A stretch of DNA of 64,000 nucleotides from Astrothelium macrocarpum (Eukaryota > Ascomycota > Dothideomycetes > Trypetheliales > Trypetheliaceae). Numbering within the stretch: the stretch's first letter is position 1; each line of letters begins with the position of its first letter. The position numbers were made by a program, and so were the translations under genes. The notes under the pieces are model-generated. The model searched no databases, was not told the DNA's origin, and saw nothing but the letters and a program-made list of their open reading frames with translations. Shown in pieces: positions 21,995 through 33,494 of this stretch. The stretch spans positions 1-64,000 of the forward strand of contig JAGEMR010000106.1 in assembly GCA_021030915.1 (NCBI GenBank), given 5' to 3'.

Positions 21995-23016
21995 ATGCCC
22001 ATCATCCGAAATCCCTTCAGCCGCAAGAATGCCAATGGCGAGGTGTTTGCCAACGAGCCGCGCCAAGAAATCGACTACTTCAACAGAAATGAACCGCCAT
22101 CATCGATTGAGATCAAGCAGCCAACCGAGTTCAAGTTGAGCAGTAAGTACCTTCAACGCCCTCCCTTTCGCCCCCCAGTTGTCATATCGATTTGTTAATA
22201 CCCCAACATACTAATTCGAGATGCAGAAATCAGCGACGAGGGCGTCTATCTACCAGTATTACACTCCTCTACTGAACAAGTGCGCTCGCAACAAGTCAGG
22301 CTAACATCTATTTTCCAGCCATCTCCAACTGAAGACAGCCGCTCCGTCTGGCACTCACGCTCCAACACCTCCCGGTCGACCAACTCGTCAAACTACCGTA
22401 CCATGCTTAGCGAAACCAACGACCAGTTCAACATGTCGCGCGAATCTTTCGACTCTTACCGGCGCTCATTTGTAAGTATTGACCAGTCTGTACCGCATTT
22501 CCGGTCCTTCCGCCTGCTCCGCAGCCCTACAAGATCCATCCCAGAGTCCCCACTTCATGCATCAAGGACTTTCAGGATCGCAAAGAAGTAGATCAATCAT
22601 TCTGACATAGTACAATGCAGGATATTTCGGCCCGCTCGCCGGTGATCAATTCCGATCACACCCATCCGCCTCGACAATCCCTTGACTCCCGTCGGGCGCG
22701 ACTTGCTGTTTCCCGCACCGACTCAGTTGGCACGCCTCCACTCCCCCGCCCTGCTACGCCCCTTGAAGACGAAGCCTTTGAGGATGTCGGACTCAACGAT
22801 GAGCCTGCCAAGTCTCACGGCAACAAGAAGAGGGGCATCTTCAGCCGCTTTGGAGGCGAGGACACGGCCGTCGGCTCGACCGAACGGCCGAGCAGCAGTG
22901 GACATTTGGGATTCCACTTTGGAGGCGGCAGAAGGCGTGCACAGAGCGGGCAAGGCGCGGAGCTGGGGAATATGAAGCGAGACGGGCAGGGCCCGGATGT
23001 GAGGGCGGAGTCGTGA
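21995..23016 (+). CDS. Hypothetical Ser/Arg-rich protein, four exons
   Basis: Not recognised. Exons 21995-22142, 22227-22255 (29 nt), 22319-22471 and 22621-23016 give 241 residues, with consensus donors GTAAGT at introns 1 and 3 and clear acceptors. N-terminus MPIIRNPFSRKNANGEVFANE is basic and aromatic. The middle is rich in Ser, Arg and Asn with RTMLSETNDQFNMSRESFDSYRRSF. The end contains GTPPLPRPATPLEDEAFEDVGLNDE and a basic KKRGIFSRFGGED segment followed by a Gly-rich tail. No membrane helix, signal peptide or catalytic motif. The S-P and T-P sites suggest phosphorylation. The frame survives across three introns, which is good evidence that it is real even though its role is unknown. Confidence 0.7.
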
Positions 23017-23589
23017 TGGCATTATTTCCCATTTTATTTCTTTGCTAATCCCTTTTAATATTACTGCAAAGGCATTTTGGTAGATCCCAACGATGGTGAT
23101 CCGGCCACTGAAGAGGCTGTTGATGCATTGGGGCGTTCATGGGATGGATGGTCGGTATCTGAAATAATTACGACGACATGATGCATCACGATCGTTTTCG
23201 AAGAAACACCATAGCACCACGGCACACAGGAGGCTAGCTCTGTTTGATTAGATGGACAACTTTCTTCCTTCTGGTACATAGTAGCGGCCAGCATTATAAT
23301 TTAATAACGTCCATAGATTTATCTCAGAACTACCGTATCTGCCACGCTCTTGGTAAACAATGAATGACGTGATGAGGACTATGAAAGAGAATGGCGAAGC
23401 ATCACTAACGGGCCTCGTTTGATTCACCTCATCTGGTGATGGTAGAGTAGAGTATTTTGTGTGTTTAGGAGAGATGGAAAGCGTTTGGCGGTCAAATTCG
23501 GCAGAAAGTTAAGATGCTCCAATACTCCAATTCCACATATTCTTCGCAGCCCCACGTTGTAATTGCAAGGAAACAGTAACGCTTCGACC
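23017..23589. other. Intergenic, no gene seen
   Basis: About 570 bp. The minus-strand frame 23061-23294 and the one at 23424-23945 have no features and the latter is a shadow of the next gene. Presumed promoter of the Puf6-like gene. Confidence 0.45.
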
Positions 23590-25743
23590 ATGCCAGGCAT
23601 GAAGCGCAAATCGCCCAACGAGTCCAAGAAGCTCACCGATGGCGTCGGGCATAAAAAGGCCAAACTAGCTACCAAAGAGACAGGCTCGCCTCCAAGAACG
23701 CAAAAACCTCTACCAAGCGTCAAATGGTCAAGCAAGATACAAGCCAAGAAAGACGAAGCCAAGGAAGTGCCGGGCTCTGATGAGCTAGTAGAGTCTGATA
23801 CCACGGATGATGACAATGACTTTGGAGGCTTTTCAAACTCCGAAGGAGAGGACGAGACAGCAAATCTGGGTAGCAACGACACCGAAGACAGACGTGCCAC
23901 AATGCCTAAGACTAAACCGGGCGCAAATGGCGAAAGCAAAACCAATGGAAAAACGCTTCAAAGTGGACAATCTTCAAGAGAAGCTCATGCTAAGCAAAAG
24001 GCTCTAGCAAAGGAACGAAAACTGGCAAAACCTAATGCCGATACTATCCAACGCTCCAAGAAGCTCTGGGAGCGATTACGGCGCAAATCCCATGTCCCCA
24101 AACAAGAGAGGGAGCAACTTGTCGCAGAGCTTTATGGCATTGTTACGGGAAGAGTCAAAGATTTTGTGTTCAAGCATGACTCTGTCCGGGTAGTGCAATG
24201 CGCTCTCAAATATGCTAACATGCAACAGCGCAAAACCATTGCCCATGAATTGAAGGGTGAATATAAAACACTGGCAGAAAGTCGATACGCAAAGTTTTTA
24301 ATCGGCAAACTTCTTGTCGAGGGTGATGCTGAAGTTCGAGATCTTATCGTTCCGGAATTTTACGGTCATGTCCGGCGTATGATCAATAATCCTGAAGCTT
24401 CTTGGATCCTTGACGACATTTACCGACAAATTGCAACGAGCGGTCAAAAGGCTCTTTTGCTCCGTGAATGGTACGGCGCTGAATTTTCCATCTTCAAGAA
24501 TGCCAATGCCCACTCCACCGAAAAAGTTACTGCTGATCTCTCTACCATTCTCACCGTCAACCCCGAGAAACGCAAACCGATCATGTCATATCTCTTTCAA
24601 ATGATTAACCAACTCATTCAAAAACGCATGACTGGATTCACTATGCTCCACGATGCCATGCTCCAATACTATCTTAACATTTCTCCTGCCTCCGAAGAAT
24701 ACCTCGCCTTTACCGATCTCCTCCGTCCCGACTCCAACGATGAATCCGATGGCACTCCCGATCTTCTTAAAAACCTCGCGTTCACCGCTTCCGGCTCACG
24801 TCTTGTCTGCCTGTTCTTCGCTCATGCCAATGCCAAAGACCGCCGCTCCCTTCTGAAAGTCTTCAAGGATACCATTCAACTGATGGCCCACGATCCACAT
24901 GCGCATACTATTATCCTCACCATCTACACTGTCGTCGACGACACTCGCGAGGTGGCCAAGACCGTCTTCCCTTCTCTACTCTCTATTCCTAAACTATCCG
25001 ACCTTCCCGTCCCATCCGACGCTCTCTCGACCACGGCATCTCTCGCCATCCATCCAACGGCCCACCGCACCCTCCTCTACCCGTTAATCGGCCTTGCCAA
25101 ATCCCTCCTTCCCACCCAACAGCTGCGATCTCTGATGGACGACATCCGCATTGCCTCCAGGGACACCTCCAAGAAAGACCCCACTACCCGCCAAGCCGAA
25201 CTTACCCGCACTGTACTGCCCCATCTCCTCGCAACCGTCACCGCTCATACAGAAGATCTAATGGCTACTGGTCCAGGAGGGCATTTCATCGCGTATGTGC
25301 TTCTGTGTCCGTACGGGGACTTAGCAGAGCGGAAAAGGGCTGCTGAAGCGGTTGCGCGGCTGGCTGGCGGAGATCCAACTGCAGAGGAACATGCCTTCAG
25401 TGACAGGAAGTCGTGGGCTGGGCGTTTGTTGGGTATGCTTGTGAAGGGAGGGAAGTTTGATGCAGAAAAAGGTGAGGTGATGAAGAGTGAAGGATGGGTA
25501 GAGGTGGGATTTCCACGATTAGTATGGGATAAAGTGAAGGGCGCGGTGGTGACTTGGGCTACAGGAGGGAGTTCCTTTGTGGTGGTCAATCTGATGGAAG
25601 TTGGCGAGGAGGATGGAGGACTGGGAGAGATAGAGAGGGGGAAATTAATAGAGAAGTTGAAGGAAGGGAAGGCAAAATTGGAAGAAGCTGTGGAAGCGAA
25701 GGGTAATGTGGGAGCGAGGATGATTTTGGAGAAGCTCAAATAG
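23590..25743 (+). CDS. Puf6-like pumilio/CPL-domain nucleolar protein
   Basis: Single exon, 717 residues from the ATG at 23590 (MPGMKRKSP). The frame extends upstream to a TTG, which I ignore. The protein starts with a basic nuclear-localisation-type region and an acidic stretch (DTTDDDNDFGGFSNSEGEDE). It continues with degenerate Pumilio-type helical repeats: LWERLRRKSHVPKQEREQL, then IVTGRVKDFVFKHDSVRVVQC, and RYAKFLIGKLLVEGD. The C-terminal half matches the CPL region (FTASGSRLVCLFFAHANAKDRRSLLK and GHFIAYVLLCPYGDLAERK). Budding-yeast Puf6 and human PUM3 are involved in 60S ribosome biogenesis and mRNA control, and that is the likely role. Length agrees with the family (about 650-720). Confidence 0.9.
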   Translation: MPGMKRKSPNESKKLTDGVGHKKAKLATKETGSPPRTQKPLPSVKWSSKIQAKKDEAKEVPGSDELVESDTTDDDNDFGGFSNSEGEDETANLGSNDTEDRRATMPKTKPGANGESKTNGKTLQSGQSSREAHAKQKALAKERKLAKPNADTIQRSKKLWERLRRKSHVPKQEREQLVAELYGIVTGRVKDFVFKHDSVRVVQCALKYANMQQRKTIAHELKGEYKTLAESRYAKFLIGKLLVEGDAEVRDLIVPEFYGHVRRMINNPEASWILDDIYRQIATSGQKALLLREWYGAEFSIFKNANAHSTEKVTADLSTILTVNPEKRKPIMSYLFQMINQLIQKRMTGFTMLHDAMLQYYLNISPASEEYLAFTDLLRPDSNDESDGTPDLLKNLAFTASGSRLVCLFFAHANAKDRRSLLKVFKDTIQLMAHDPHAHTIILTIYTVVDDTREVAKTVFPSLLSIPKLSDLPVPSDALSTTASLAIHPTAHRTLLYPLIGLAKSLLPTQQLRSLMDDIRIASRDTSKKDPTTRQAELTRTVLPHLLATVTAHTEDLMATGPGGHFIAYVLLCPYGDLAERKRAAEAVARLAGGDPTAEEHAFSDRKSWAGRLLGMLVKGGKFDAEKGEVMKSEGWVEVGFPRLVWDKVKGAVVTWATGGSSFVVVNLMEVGEEDGGLGEIERGKLIEKLKEGKAKLEEAVEAKGNVGARMILEKLK

Positions 25744-26101
25744 AAGATCGGTGGTCCTTCCTATGGACGATGAGTATGGTGTAATTAGCTAGAAAGTGTT
25801 TAGAGATAGCCTTGCAAACTGCTTTCCGAGCTATTCCTCGCCAGAAGCCAGCCAGTCGATGTATCTACCTCGTGGACAGTGTGTGCTTCGGAGTGGTCAG
25901 TGATCAACGCATATCCAGCGAAAGCCTCTCTCTTTGTAGAGTTTTGGTTGAATGTGACAAGTAGCCTAGCATTGAAGCTCAAAGGCCACCATCGGTATGT
26001 TCCAACAATAAGTTGTAGCTTCTGTAGCCTGGTATGTTCCAGAAGGTATCGAAGGAGATTGACTTGTTATTCGAGAACAGCATAAGAGATCAAAAGACCA
26101 T
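25744..26101. other. Convergent 3' intergenic region
   Basis: 360 bp between two convergent genes (Puf6-like and kynurenine formamidase). No hairpin plus T-run structure stands out, as expected for eukaryotic termination. Confidence 0.4.
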
Positions 26102-27211
26102 TCAAACATTCGCCTGACCCATGCTCGCCAGCGTCTGAACAGTGATATCAATTGCTCTCGCCAGCTCCTCTCCTTGTTCCCAAATCTCATCATGTTTCCC
26201 CTTCAGTTCCAGCACCATCACTTTCTGCTGTTCTCCAGAACTCTCATTCCCACTACCCTTACCATTATGCTCCTTCCACTTCTGCTCCTTTAATACCTTC
26301 AGCATCAAATCGCACTGCTCCCACTCCACGAGCTCATCGTCCCTACTATGCGCCAACACCACTAGTCTCCCCTGCTTCCACCCCTTCTCCGCCCCATACC
26401 TCCCACTCGTTGGCGATGCAGCTCTCCATACCTCCTTCTCCCCACCAAAAGCCGCCATCACAAATTCCTTATACATGGCCTGGTTCGAGTGATAAGCTAC
26501 AAGCGCGGGGATATCCGTAATTGCCTCGACGGGTACGACTGCCCTTGGCATCGGCGTCTTCTCCTCTTCCTCCTTCCCCTCCTCATCTCCCCACTTCTTC
26601 CCACCACTCATGGCAACCTGCAAAGCAAGGGTTCCGCCACATGAATGCCCTACGAGCACGTAACCACCATCACGAATGCCCCATTCCCTTCCCAACCACC
26701 TCAACGCATCAATAATGTCGTTGACATGGTCGGGGTGCCGCGCTGAGCGTGCAGCCAAGCCGTCGTCATCGCCTGGAGTCACGGGAAAGTTTGCGTGCGG
26801 AGACAGGCGGTAGTTGAGAGATGCAATGCCAGCAATGTGATGGGTGGAGGGGCTGGCGTGAGATGAAGATGGGAATAGATAAGAGAGGGAGGGGAGGATG
26901 CCGGACTTGGTTTTGCGGGGGTCGCGCCAGGCACCGCCGTGGATGTAGCTGGGTGGGATTTCAGGATAATTTTTTCACGGGTGGGAGAAAGATGATGTGT
27001 TTGTGATTTTGCTAATGTGAAACGGAACTGAAGTGAAGAGATGTTGAGAGAATGCTGAAGCTTACACTACCCAAAATTTGGATGCGTCATTTTCATCGTA
27101 GGAATGAGGGATTATGACATCCAAGGTGTTTAACTTGGACAGTGAGGAATATGGTTGATTGGGAACATGCTTTGGATAGGAGTCTAAGGCACTGGTTGAG
27201 GTCGAAGTCAT
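26102..27211 (-). CDS. Kynurenine formamidase (arylformamidase, Bna7-type)
   Basis: Hydrolyses N-formyl-kynurenine to kynurenine and formate, the second step of tryptophan degradation to NAD+. Exons are 27211-27066 and 26948-26102, giving 330 residues. The junction (donor GTAAGC, acceptor CCCAG) restores KFWVVYIHGGAWRDP. Motifs: HGGAW oxyanion loop at 52-56, nucleophile Ser151 in VGHSCGG, acid in HSRDDELVEWE, and histidine in KGKHDEIWEQG. N-terminal SLSKLNTLDVIIP is family-like. A Glu/Lys-rich insertion (DEEGKEEEEK) and a Gly/Ser/Lys-rich one near the C-terminus lengthen the protein relative to yeast Bna7. Alpha/beta hydrolases of this type are hard to separate by motif alone, but the HGGAWRDP signature and layout favour kynurenine formamidase. 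Confidence 0.85.
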
Positions 27212-27448
27212 TGTTCGAAGCGTAACAGTGCTATCGTAACAGCAATGCCCTTTTGAGATATCATTCTATCCATGCTTACTAATTCACTTGAAGACAAGGA
27301 TGATGAACTAATTTGATTCTTACTAGTAAGACATAGTGAAAGCCGAGCATCTATGTACAGGATTCGCTGAGTGGCTAGACATTTTCCCCATTGAGTGGAA
27401 TACCCCGATAACGACGACAACACCATGCCGAGAAAGCAGTCCAGCTTT

Positions 27449-28845
27449 TCATGAATTTCTTTCCTTTGACTCCTCAAACCCCTGTAACACACTCTCTGCA
27501 ACCTCGTTCCCCTTCTCTGTAAGGCCCTCCGCCTTCTCCTCCACACTTTGCACCTTCCTCACCTCCGCCGTCGGCCCTTCCAATTGCTTTCCTCCAGTCT
27601 TCGCCATGGCCTTCACTTGTCCCTCATTCACCTTCCCATACACCGCCATCGCACTCGATATCATGCCCGCCATATCTCCCACATTCCCCGGCACCACCAC
27701 CGCCGTCCCCTCCTTCGCCAACCGTCCAAACGCATCCACATACTTCTCCGCCACGCTCAATCCCATCGCCCCCTTTGCGTCGTCTCCACCCCTTGCAATC
27801 GCATTCGCCACCGCGTCCACGCCCGCCGCCGTTGCCCGTGCCTTTAGCAGTATCGCCTCCGCCTCACCGCTCGCCATATTCACCTGCTCGGCCCGTAGCG
27901 CCTCACTCGCCAGGATCACGCTCTGCTTCCTCCCCTCTGCAATGTTAATCGCGCTCTGCCGATGACCCTCGGAGTCCAAGATCTCGGCACGCTTGCTGCG
28001 CTCCGCCGTGACCTGGCGGTGCATGGCATCGACCACGGGTCCTGGTGCGTGGATGTCGCGGATCTCGTAGCGGAGGCAGACGACGCCCCAGTCCTCAGCG
28101 GCGGAGTTGAGGGCGGCGGTGATGTTGGCGTTGAGGTTGGCGCGCTCCTTGAGCACGTGGTCGAGGGTGAGCTGGCCGATTTCCGAGCGCATGGTGGTTT
28201 GGGCGAGTTGGGAGATTGCGTATTCGGCGTCTTCGACTCCATAACTGTGAGGCGACATTGAGTTAGTACCCAGTTCATAAGTTGTAGAATGTGAGGAGCG
28301 TCGAGGTTATGTAAACAAAGAGTGAAAATGAGACATATATAGACGTACCTCGCCTTGTAAGCATCGAAAATTCGAGTATATAGCACACCATCGAGCTCCA
28401 ACGTCACATTATCCGCCGTGATTGCGCTCTGACTTGGAATCTCAATTGCATTCTCCTTCAAACTCTTGACATAAGCAATACGATCCAGAAACGGTATCAA
28501 GACTGCTAGTCCGGGTGGTAATATGCGATTGTATTTTCCCATCCGTTCTACAATCCATGCCGTCTGCTGTGGCACAAAGCGAATGATGGTATTAGCAGGT
28601 AGTGAAGGTCGTTGGAAATACGAGCTCGGAGTTCCAGAGGAGCCGCCAGATGAGCCGAGAGAGAAGAGGGAAGGGTTCTGTGGGAATGCTGTAGATTGGG
28701 CTGTTGAGAAGGGCCGGAAAATGTCAGAGTAGCTACCGAGGACAGTCAAGGCTCGACGACGAGAAACGCGAGATATAGAAGAAGGACGAAAACGCTGTAA
28801 TGCTGTTCGAGCTATAGGCTCGAGGCCAGTGGCGCTGAGCGCCAT
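27449..28845 (-). CDS. Stomatin-like protein 2 (mitochondrial SPFH/Band 7 protein)
   Basis: Inner-membrane scaffold protein of mitochondria that binds cardiolipin and organises respiratory complexes and proteases. Exons 28845-28349 and 28244-27449, 430 residues; junction DAYKA-SYGVEDAEYAISQL is exactly the family sequence. The first 60 residues are Arg/Ser-rich without acidic residues (SISRVSRRRALTV), a typical matrix presequence. The SPFH core follows: PANTIIRFVPQQTAWIVERMGKY, RILPPGLAVLIPFLDRIAYV, ITADNVTLELDGVLY, and the helical AERSKRAEILDSEGHRQSAI region, then a C-terminal coiled tail. Start is the ATG giving MALSATGLEPIAR; a longer open frame upstream has no ATG benefit. Divergent from the zinc-finger gene, with about 180 bp shared promoter. 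Confidence 0.93.
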
Positions 28846-29026
28846 GTCTGCTTGTTGGTGGAAGGGAAGGGAAGCGAAGGCTGTCGTATAGAAAGTTGAA
28901 GCTTTGAGCTCGAAATTTCCGCTCCAAACTCCGATGCAAAACGCTCCTCCCACTGCAACCTTCAACAAAGACCAAATTCTCCTTGCCTCTTTCCCTTTGG
29001 AGCAGTCTACACCGTGTTAAATCAAA

Positions 29027-30051
29027 ATGGCAGAATATTGGAAATCTACAGTAAGGCATTCCGCTTTCCCCTTCCAATGCTCTAACCTTTTGCCTCACTC
29101 TACCTTCTATCCATTCCCAAAAATTCCAACCCAATACTTACATCCATCACTCCATGACAGCCTCGCTACTGGTGCAAATTCTGCAGCACCTACATCCGCG
29201 ACACGGCACTCGAGCGGCGCAACCACGAATCCACCGCACGTCACCAATCCGGCCTGCAGCGCAACCTGCGTCAACTCCACTCCGAGACAGCACGGCGCGA
29301 CCGCGAACGCGAGAGCGCCCGCAACGAGGTCGCACGGCTGAATGGCGTTGTGTCTGGGGCAGGCACAACCAGTAATGGGAAAGGTGGCGTTGGTGGGACG
29401 AATGGATCAGGACTAGCTACGAAGGGAGCGGGAAGTAGGGGGGCGGGGGAGAGACAGGCGACGACCGGAGAGCGGAAGCAGCAGCTGGCACAACTGGCGG
29501 CTATGGGGGTCGCGGTGCCGGAGTCGTATCGGAGGGAAGTGGCAATGGCGGGAGAGTGGGAGACGGTGGCTGTGAGGCCTGTAGCTGGCCAGGAAGAAGG
29601 AGTGAAGAAGGAAGACAAGGGCGAGGAGAAGGGAGATGTGAAAGTGGAAGCGAAAGCGGTGGGGGTGAGGAAAAGGAAGGCGGATGTGGGCGGTGATGAG
29701 GATGAAGATGGGCTTGAAGATGCAGAGCGGAGGAAGCCTTGGGGAAGCAGGACTCGCAAGTTTCCCGGAGGCGGTGGAGACGAAGAGGAGGATATTGAGG
29801 CTCTGCTTGGGGGCGCGAAGAAGGTCAAAGTTGAGCAAGAGGTTCAGGATGGACCAGCGGGTGCAGAGGAGCAAACTGTAGAAGGAAGCGAGCCTACGGT
29901 GAAGCAAGAGGACGATGAGCCAGCATCGGCAAGTCTTCCAAATGCTACTAGTGAGATGGCATCAGTGGGGATTGCAACGGAGGAGAAGGATGATGTGCCA
30001 GGAGTGGGCATCGTGTTCAAGAAGAGAAGGAAAGTTATGGGTCCGAAGTGA
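29027..30051 (+). CDS. U1-type zinc-finger protein (WBP4/formin-binding-like)
   Basis: Probable spliceosome-associated protein. Exon 1 is only 24 nt (29027-29050, MAEYWKST), exon 2 is 29161-30051; 304 residues. The intron removal yields PRYWCKFCSTYIRDTALERRNHESTARHQ, a matrin/U1-C-type C2H2 finger with W-C-x2-C and H-x5-H spacing at residues 11-35, at the extreme N-terminus as in WBP4 and related factors. After it comes LQRNLRQLHSETARRDRERE (basic coiled coil), a Gly-rich linker, an ERKQQLAQLAAMGVAVPESYRREVAM segment and a Lys/Glu-rich disordered tail ending GIVFKKRRKVMGPK. WW domains of animal WBP4 are absent, as in fungal relatives. Function in splicing is inferred from the family. Confidence 0.85.
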
Positions 30052-30681
30052 ATGGTTGTGGCATTTATGATACGCCACTAATATAGAGATGATACCCAAG
30101 TCTTCACGATTGCTTATAGTTGAAAAAAAGAATTTATTCTTCATGAGTCATGATCGTGAATTCGCTACCTAAAGCAATCCTAACTCCATCTGCCCTACCT
30201 GCCGTAGAAGGAAAAAGAAATGTTGGGTCTCGTGAATTGAAAACAGTCTCATGTATCGTAATCATTTGCCATGCGGATCAACCCAGATCAGTCTCCATTC
30301 CATCCATGACCCATTTTTCCCCGTGTAGTCGTGTATGTTATGCAGCAGGAGTAGCATAGAACCAGAAGCCAAAAAACCGAGTAAGTGGGGTTCAAAGACC
30401 GAAAGAAATTTATCGAACAACAGCCGCAACAGATTTCATGTTTGGAGCGGGAGAAAGTAAGCATTCTTGCTTTAATATCGCAAGCGCCTTCGTCCATTCC
30501 ATTTTGTATGGGCACGGTTTGTTGTAAAGCCAATGTTGGATTGCGCCGACGATGCCACCAACGCCATGCTTTCGACTTGGCCGCGCGTTATCATTGTATC
30601 GTCTCATCGTCAATGTTGCGTCATATTCCCAGATATGCTTGCCTAATGAAATCCACGTGAAGGAGTAGACATCCTACATCT
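30052..30681. other. Convergent 3' intergenic region, no gene
   Basis: 630 bp between the zinc-finger gene and the DUF3824 gene, whose 3' ends face each other. Short frames on both strands lack features. Confidence 0.45.
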
Positions 30682-32639
30682 TCAATAACGTGGAGAAGGT
30701 GCTCCCATTGGGGGCGGTGGCACTCCTCCACTGGCATACGGGTTTCCATCAGCGTACGCAGTTTGACCAGGAGGCTGGTAGCCGTTGCCCAGCATGAGCG
30801 GATTATTGCCAGCGTAATACATGTTTTGTTGCCGCTGCCGCTGCCGCTTTTCGCGCCTCTTCCTTTGCTCACGCTTGCGCTTCTCGAGTTCGTGGAGCGA
30901 GTGCCGTTGTTCGTTCATTTCTTTCCACTCGCTAAAGGCTCCCTTAATACCCAAGGCGGCGATACCAACAGCAGCAGCGTCTTGTAACCATGCTTTACTA
31001 CGCTTCTTGCGCGCTTCTTCGGCAGTCATTTCACCTTCTTGCACGAGCTTGTGGCGTTTCTCCGAGGCTTCCATCGAATTGTAGACACCATGGGCAGCAT
31101 GAATGGTTGCAATTGTTGCAAGGCCAGCGGTGATGAGTTCTTTTCCACGCATCTTCTTACGACGTTGTTCGAGATCGGTTGATGATTCGGAGTCGGTATC
31201 AGAGTCCTTTCCACCCACGTTCGGATCGCGAGCTGGTGCTGCAGCGGCCTCCTGTGCTGCATAATCACCATTTCCAGAGCGAGAGGCCAGTTCACGAGAA
31301 GTGTTTTCGGGGTATTGAGACGGAGCTGAGCGGGCCGCCGCGTAGCGACCTAGACTTGAGTTGAGCTAATGTCAGAAAGGAGCATTTCACGAGTTACCGT
31401 GAAAAGAAACTACTTACCACGTCGCGAAGGAACGTAATCGTCCTCACTATCGGACGAAACGCTCCTAGAGCGACTGCGACCGCGGCCGCGAGACTTTGAG
31501 CGAATGCGATCGTAGATTGCTTTGCCAGCTGCGGCAAGAGCACCACCGGCAGCAAGTTCTTTGATGCCACTTCCACCGCCGCCACCACCACCATCGGCGC
31601 GAGATCGGGAGCGTCCACGAAGGCGATCAAGCACAGAGCGAGATCGAGAGCGGGGAGCAGCGTCGGGAGAAACAGAACGACCACGGCCACGGCTTCTGCT
31701 TGATGGACCGTTGGCGAGTCTGTTTGCAGCCAAACCACCAATGACAGCTTCAGCAAGGTGACGCTTTGATTTCTTGTCAGGGTCACGGTCGAGGAGACCG
31801 TCGATTCCACCGGCGCCAATAGCAGCAGTGGCAATGCGACGTCCCTTCTCGCCTGTCCAGGGGCCGGGAGTTTTGCGAGACTTGATAGCTTCAACAGCGC
31901 CAGCGAGCAAGGCAGCTTGAGCGGCCTGTGCCCATTTTCTCTCTTTCGTACTCTTGTTGCTACGAGCGCTGCGGGCCGAGTCTGAAGAGTCATCGCGACG
32001 TCGGCTGCGGCGTCTGGATTTGCTGACGCGAGACCGAGACACGGATCTGGATCGAGATTCACTACGACTATCATCTTTCTCCTTGCCTGTGAGCTTGGCT
32101 GCAAGACCGCCAAGACCAAGGCCTTCAATCACGTCCGTCACACCAGACTTGCGACGTTCACGGCGAGGTGGGCTGGGACTGTAGTCATCATCCTCGGAAT
32201 AGTAGCTGCGGCGACGTTCACCACGACGTTTGTCTTTGCGACGACGAGCAGCGCGTCCAGCCGCATAACCGGCGGCTGCGCCAGCAACGGCAGGTGCTCC
32301 GTATCCTTCAGAATCGTCGCTGTAGTAATAATCATCATCGCGCTCGCGGCGACTGAGATGAGATCGAGCACGGCGAGGAGGTGGGCCGTAATCGTCATCG
32401 TAATCGTACTTTTCCTTGGTATATGATCGGCGTTGGGTAGAGTTGGGCGGTGGGAAATCTCTGGGGATATCTTCGACACTGTCTTCGCGGCCGCGAAAAA
32501 CCAGATCGCGAGGGCCAGTACCGTGACCCCGCTCGATGTAAGTTTCTTCCTTTACGTATTCAGGCTCATCACGTTCTCGGGGACGGGTGCGAGTAGAGCG
32601 ATAACGACGAGGTTCGTCGTAGTCGCCGTACTGCGACAT
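30682..32639 (-). CDS. DUF3824-family Arg/Ser-rich protein
   Basis: Fungal protein of unknown function. Exons 32639-31418 and 31349-30682, 629 residues. Start is ATG 32639 (MSQYGDYDEP); the longer frame begins with TTG. The first half is extremely rich in Arg, Ser, Asp and Tyr (DDDYYYSDDSEGYG, many RSRSR runs resembling SR proteins). It contains two alanine/glycine hydrophobic patches: APAVAGAAAGYAAGRAA and GLGLGGLAAKLTGKE, the latter repeated in spirit as AVIGGLAANRLANG and AAGGALAAAGKAIYDR. The second half has ELITAGLATIATIHAAHGVYNSMEA and AWLQDAAAVGIAALGIKGAFSEWKE, followed by an Arg-rich helix and a Pro/Gly tail. These small hydrophobic helices in a charged background are the DUF3824 hallmark. 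Localisation cannot be read. Confidence 0.85.
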
Positions 32640-33494
32640 GTTTGGCAATCGTGGTCGAGCAGGAAAGTAATGTGGAAGAGGGCACAGTGGGTTGAGTGGA
32701 GGAATTCGTCCCGATCGGACAGGGACGAATGGACGAGGTGGAGCTGTCGACTGCAGCTTTCAAGGCCGGAAGCGATCAGCTATGAGGAGCAGTGTTAAAT
32801 GTAGGTGAGGGAGTAGAATAGGATGTAGGTGGCGTAGTAAGGGAGCAGATCAGAGACGAAGAGGGGTGGGGGCAAAAGTAAGGTAACAGTGTGCGCCTGC
32901 CGGGCCGGTGACGAGCAGCGCCTGGCCTTACGCAATCTCCTGCCTGTTCGCTGAGCCTGCACTGTCCCCTGTTGCCCGGCCGGCGATGAAGTTTCCTGCC
33001 AGACTCTTGAGGCGGTGCTGGAGGGGCTGGGCGTCGATTCCAGCAGCAATGGTTCTGCAATGGCGATGGCTCAGATGCTGGTGCCCAACCTCTTTTGAAT
33101 GAAACGCAGATGACGAAATGAGCCTTCCCTGAAGCTGGTGCAGGTGGTGCCAGCTCAGCAGACTAACGCTACGTCATGGATGATCACGTGATTCAACTGC
33201 ATTGTATTCGGTTTCCATCTCTTTCCAATGGGAGAAAGAGCGCATTCTCAAGGCTGGTAGGTTCCTGGCCCAAGTGTTTTGTGTGTTGCGTAGACGAGCA
33301 AACCAATTTCGTGACTTGCTTCATCGTTTGAATTGGGATGAGGCACTAGTCCCAGAAAAGATGCTTACATAAACTTCCGTCTCGAGCTCCAACTTCACTC
33401 CCTTCAAAGACTCTACAATCCCAAGAAGCCATTGAATCTCGCCCATTCGCTCAACTGCCATCTCACCATCCGAGACTGTGCAGTCAGAGATACC
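32640..33494. promoter_or_regulatory. Divergent promoter, DUF3824 / nuclear ATP8
   Basis: About 850 bp between divergent genes. It contains the palindrome ATCACGTGAT at 33,183-33,192, a strong Cbf1/bHLH-type (CACGTG) site 300 bp upstream of the ATP8 ATG. The 130 bp before that ATG are pyrimidine-rich (CTTCACTCCC, CATTCGCTC). Short frames on both strands are unsupported. Confidence 0.5.
33183..33192. promoter_or_regulatory. Palindromic CACGTG element
   Basis: Perfect 10-bp palindrome ATCACGTGAT upstream of the ATP8-like gene. In ascomycetes this core is bound by Cbf1/centromere-binding-factor-type bHLH proteins, which in several species also affect respiratory genes. Function here is inferred. 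Confidence 0.4.

Noticed and set aside
26980..27060. Apparent frameshift in kynurenine formamidase at an A6 run (KHIIFLPPVKK versus NYPEIPPSYIHGG)
   Set aside because: The stretch is intronic: donor GTAAGC after GTA GT and acceptor CCCAG before C TAC ATC restore VVYIHGGAW, and the exon lengths then sum to whole codons.
27449..28845. Prohibitin rather than stomatin-like protein
   Set aside because: FVPQQTAWIVERMGKY and the C-terminal layout are those of SLP2; prohibitins have a different N-terminal membrane anchor.
29271..29907. Two long minus-strand ORFs opposite the U1 zinc-finger gene
   Set aside because: They are shadows of the Lys/Glu/Gly-rich coding sequence; the plus-strand gene has a zinc finger and a proper intron.
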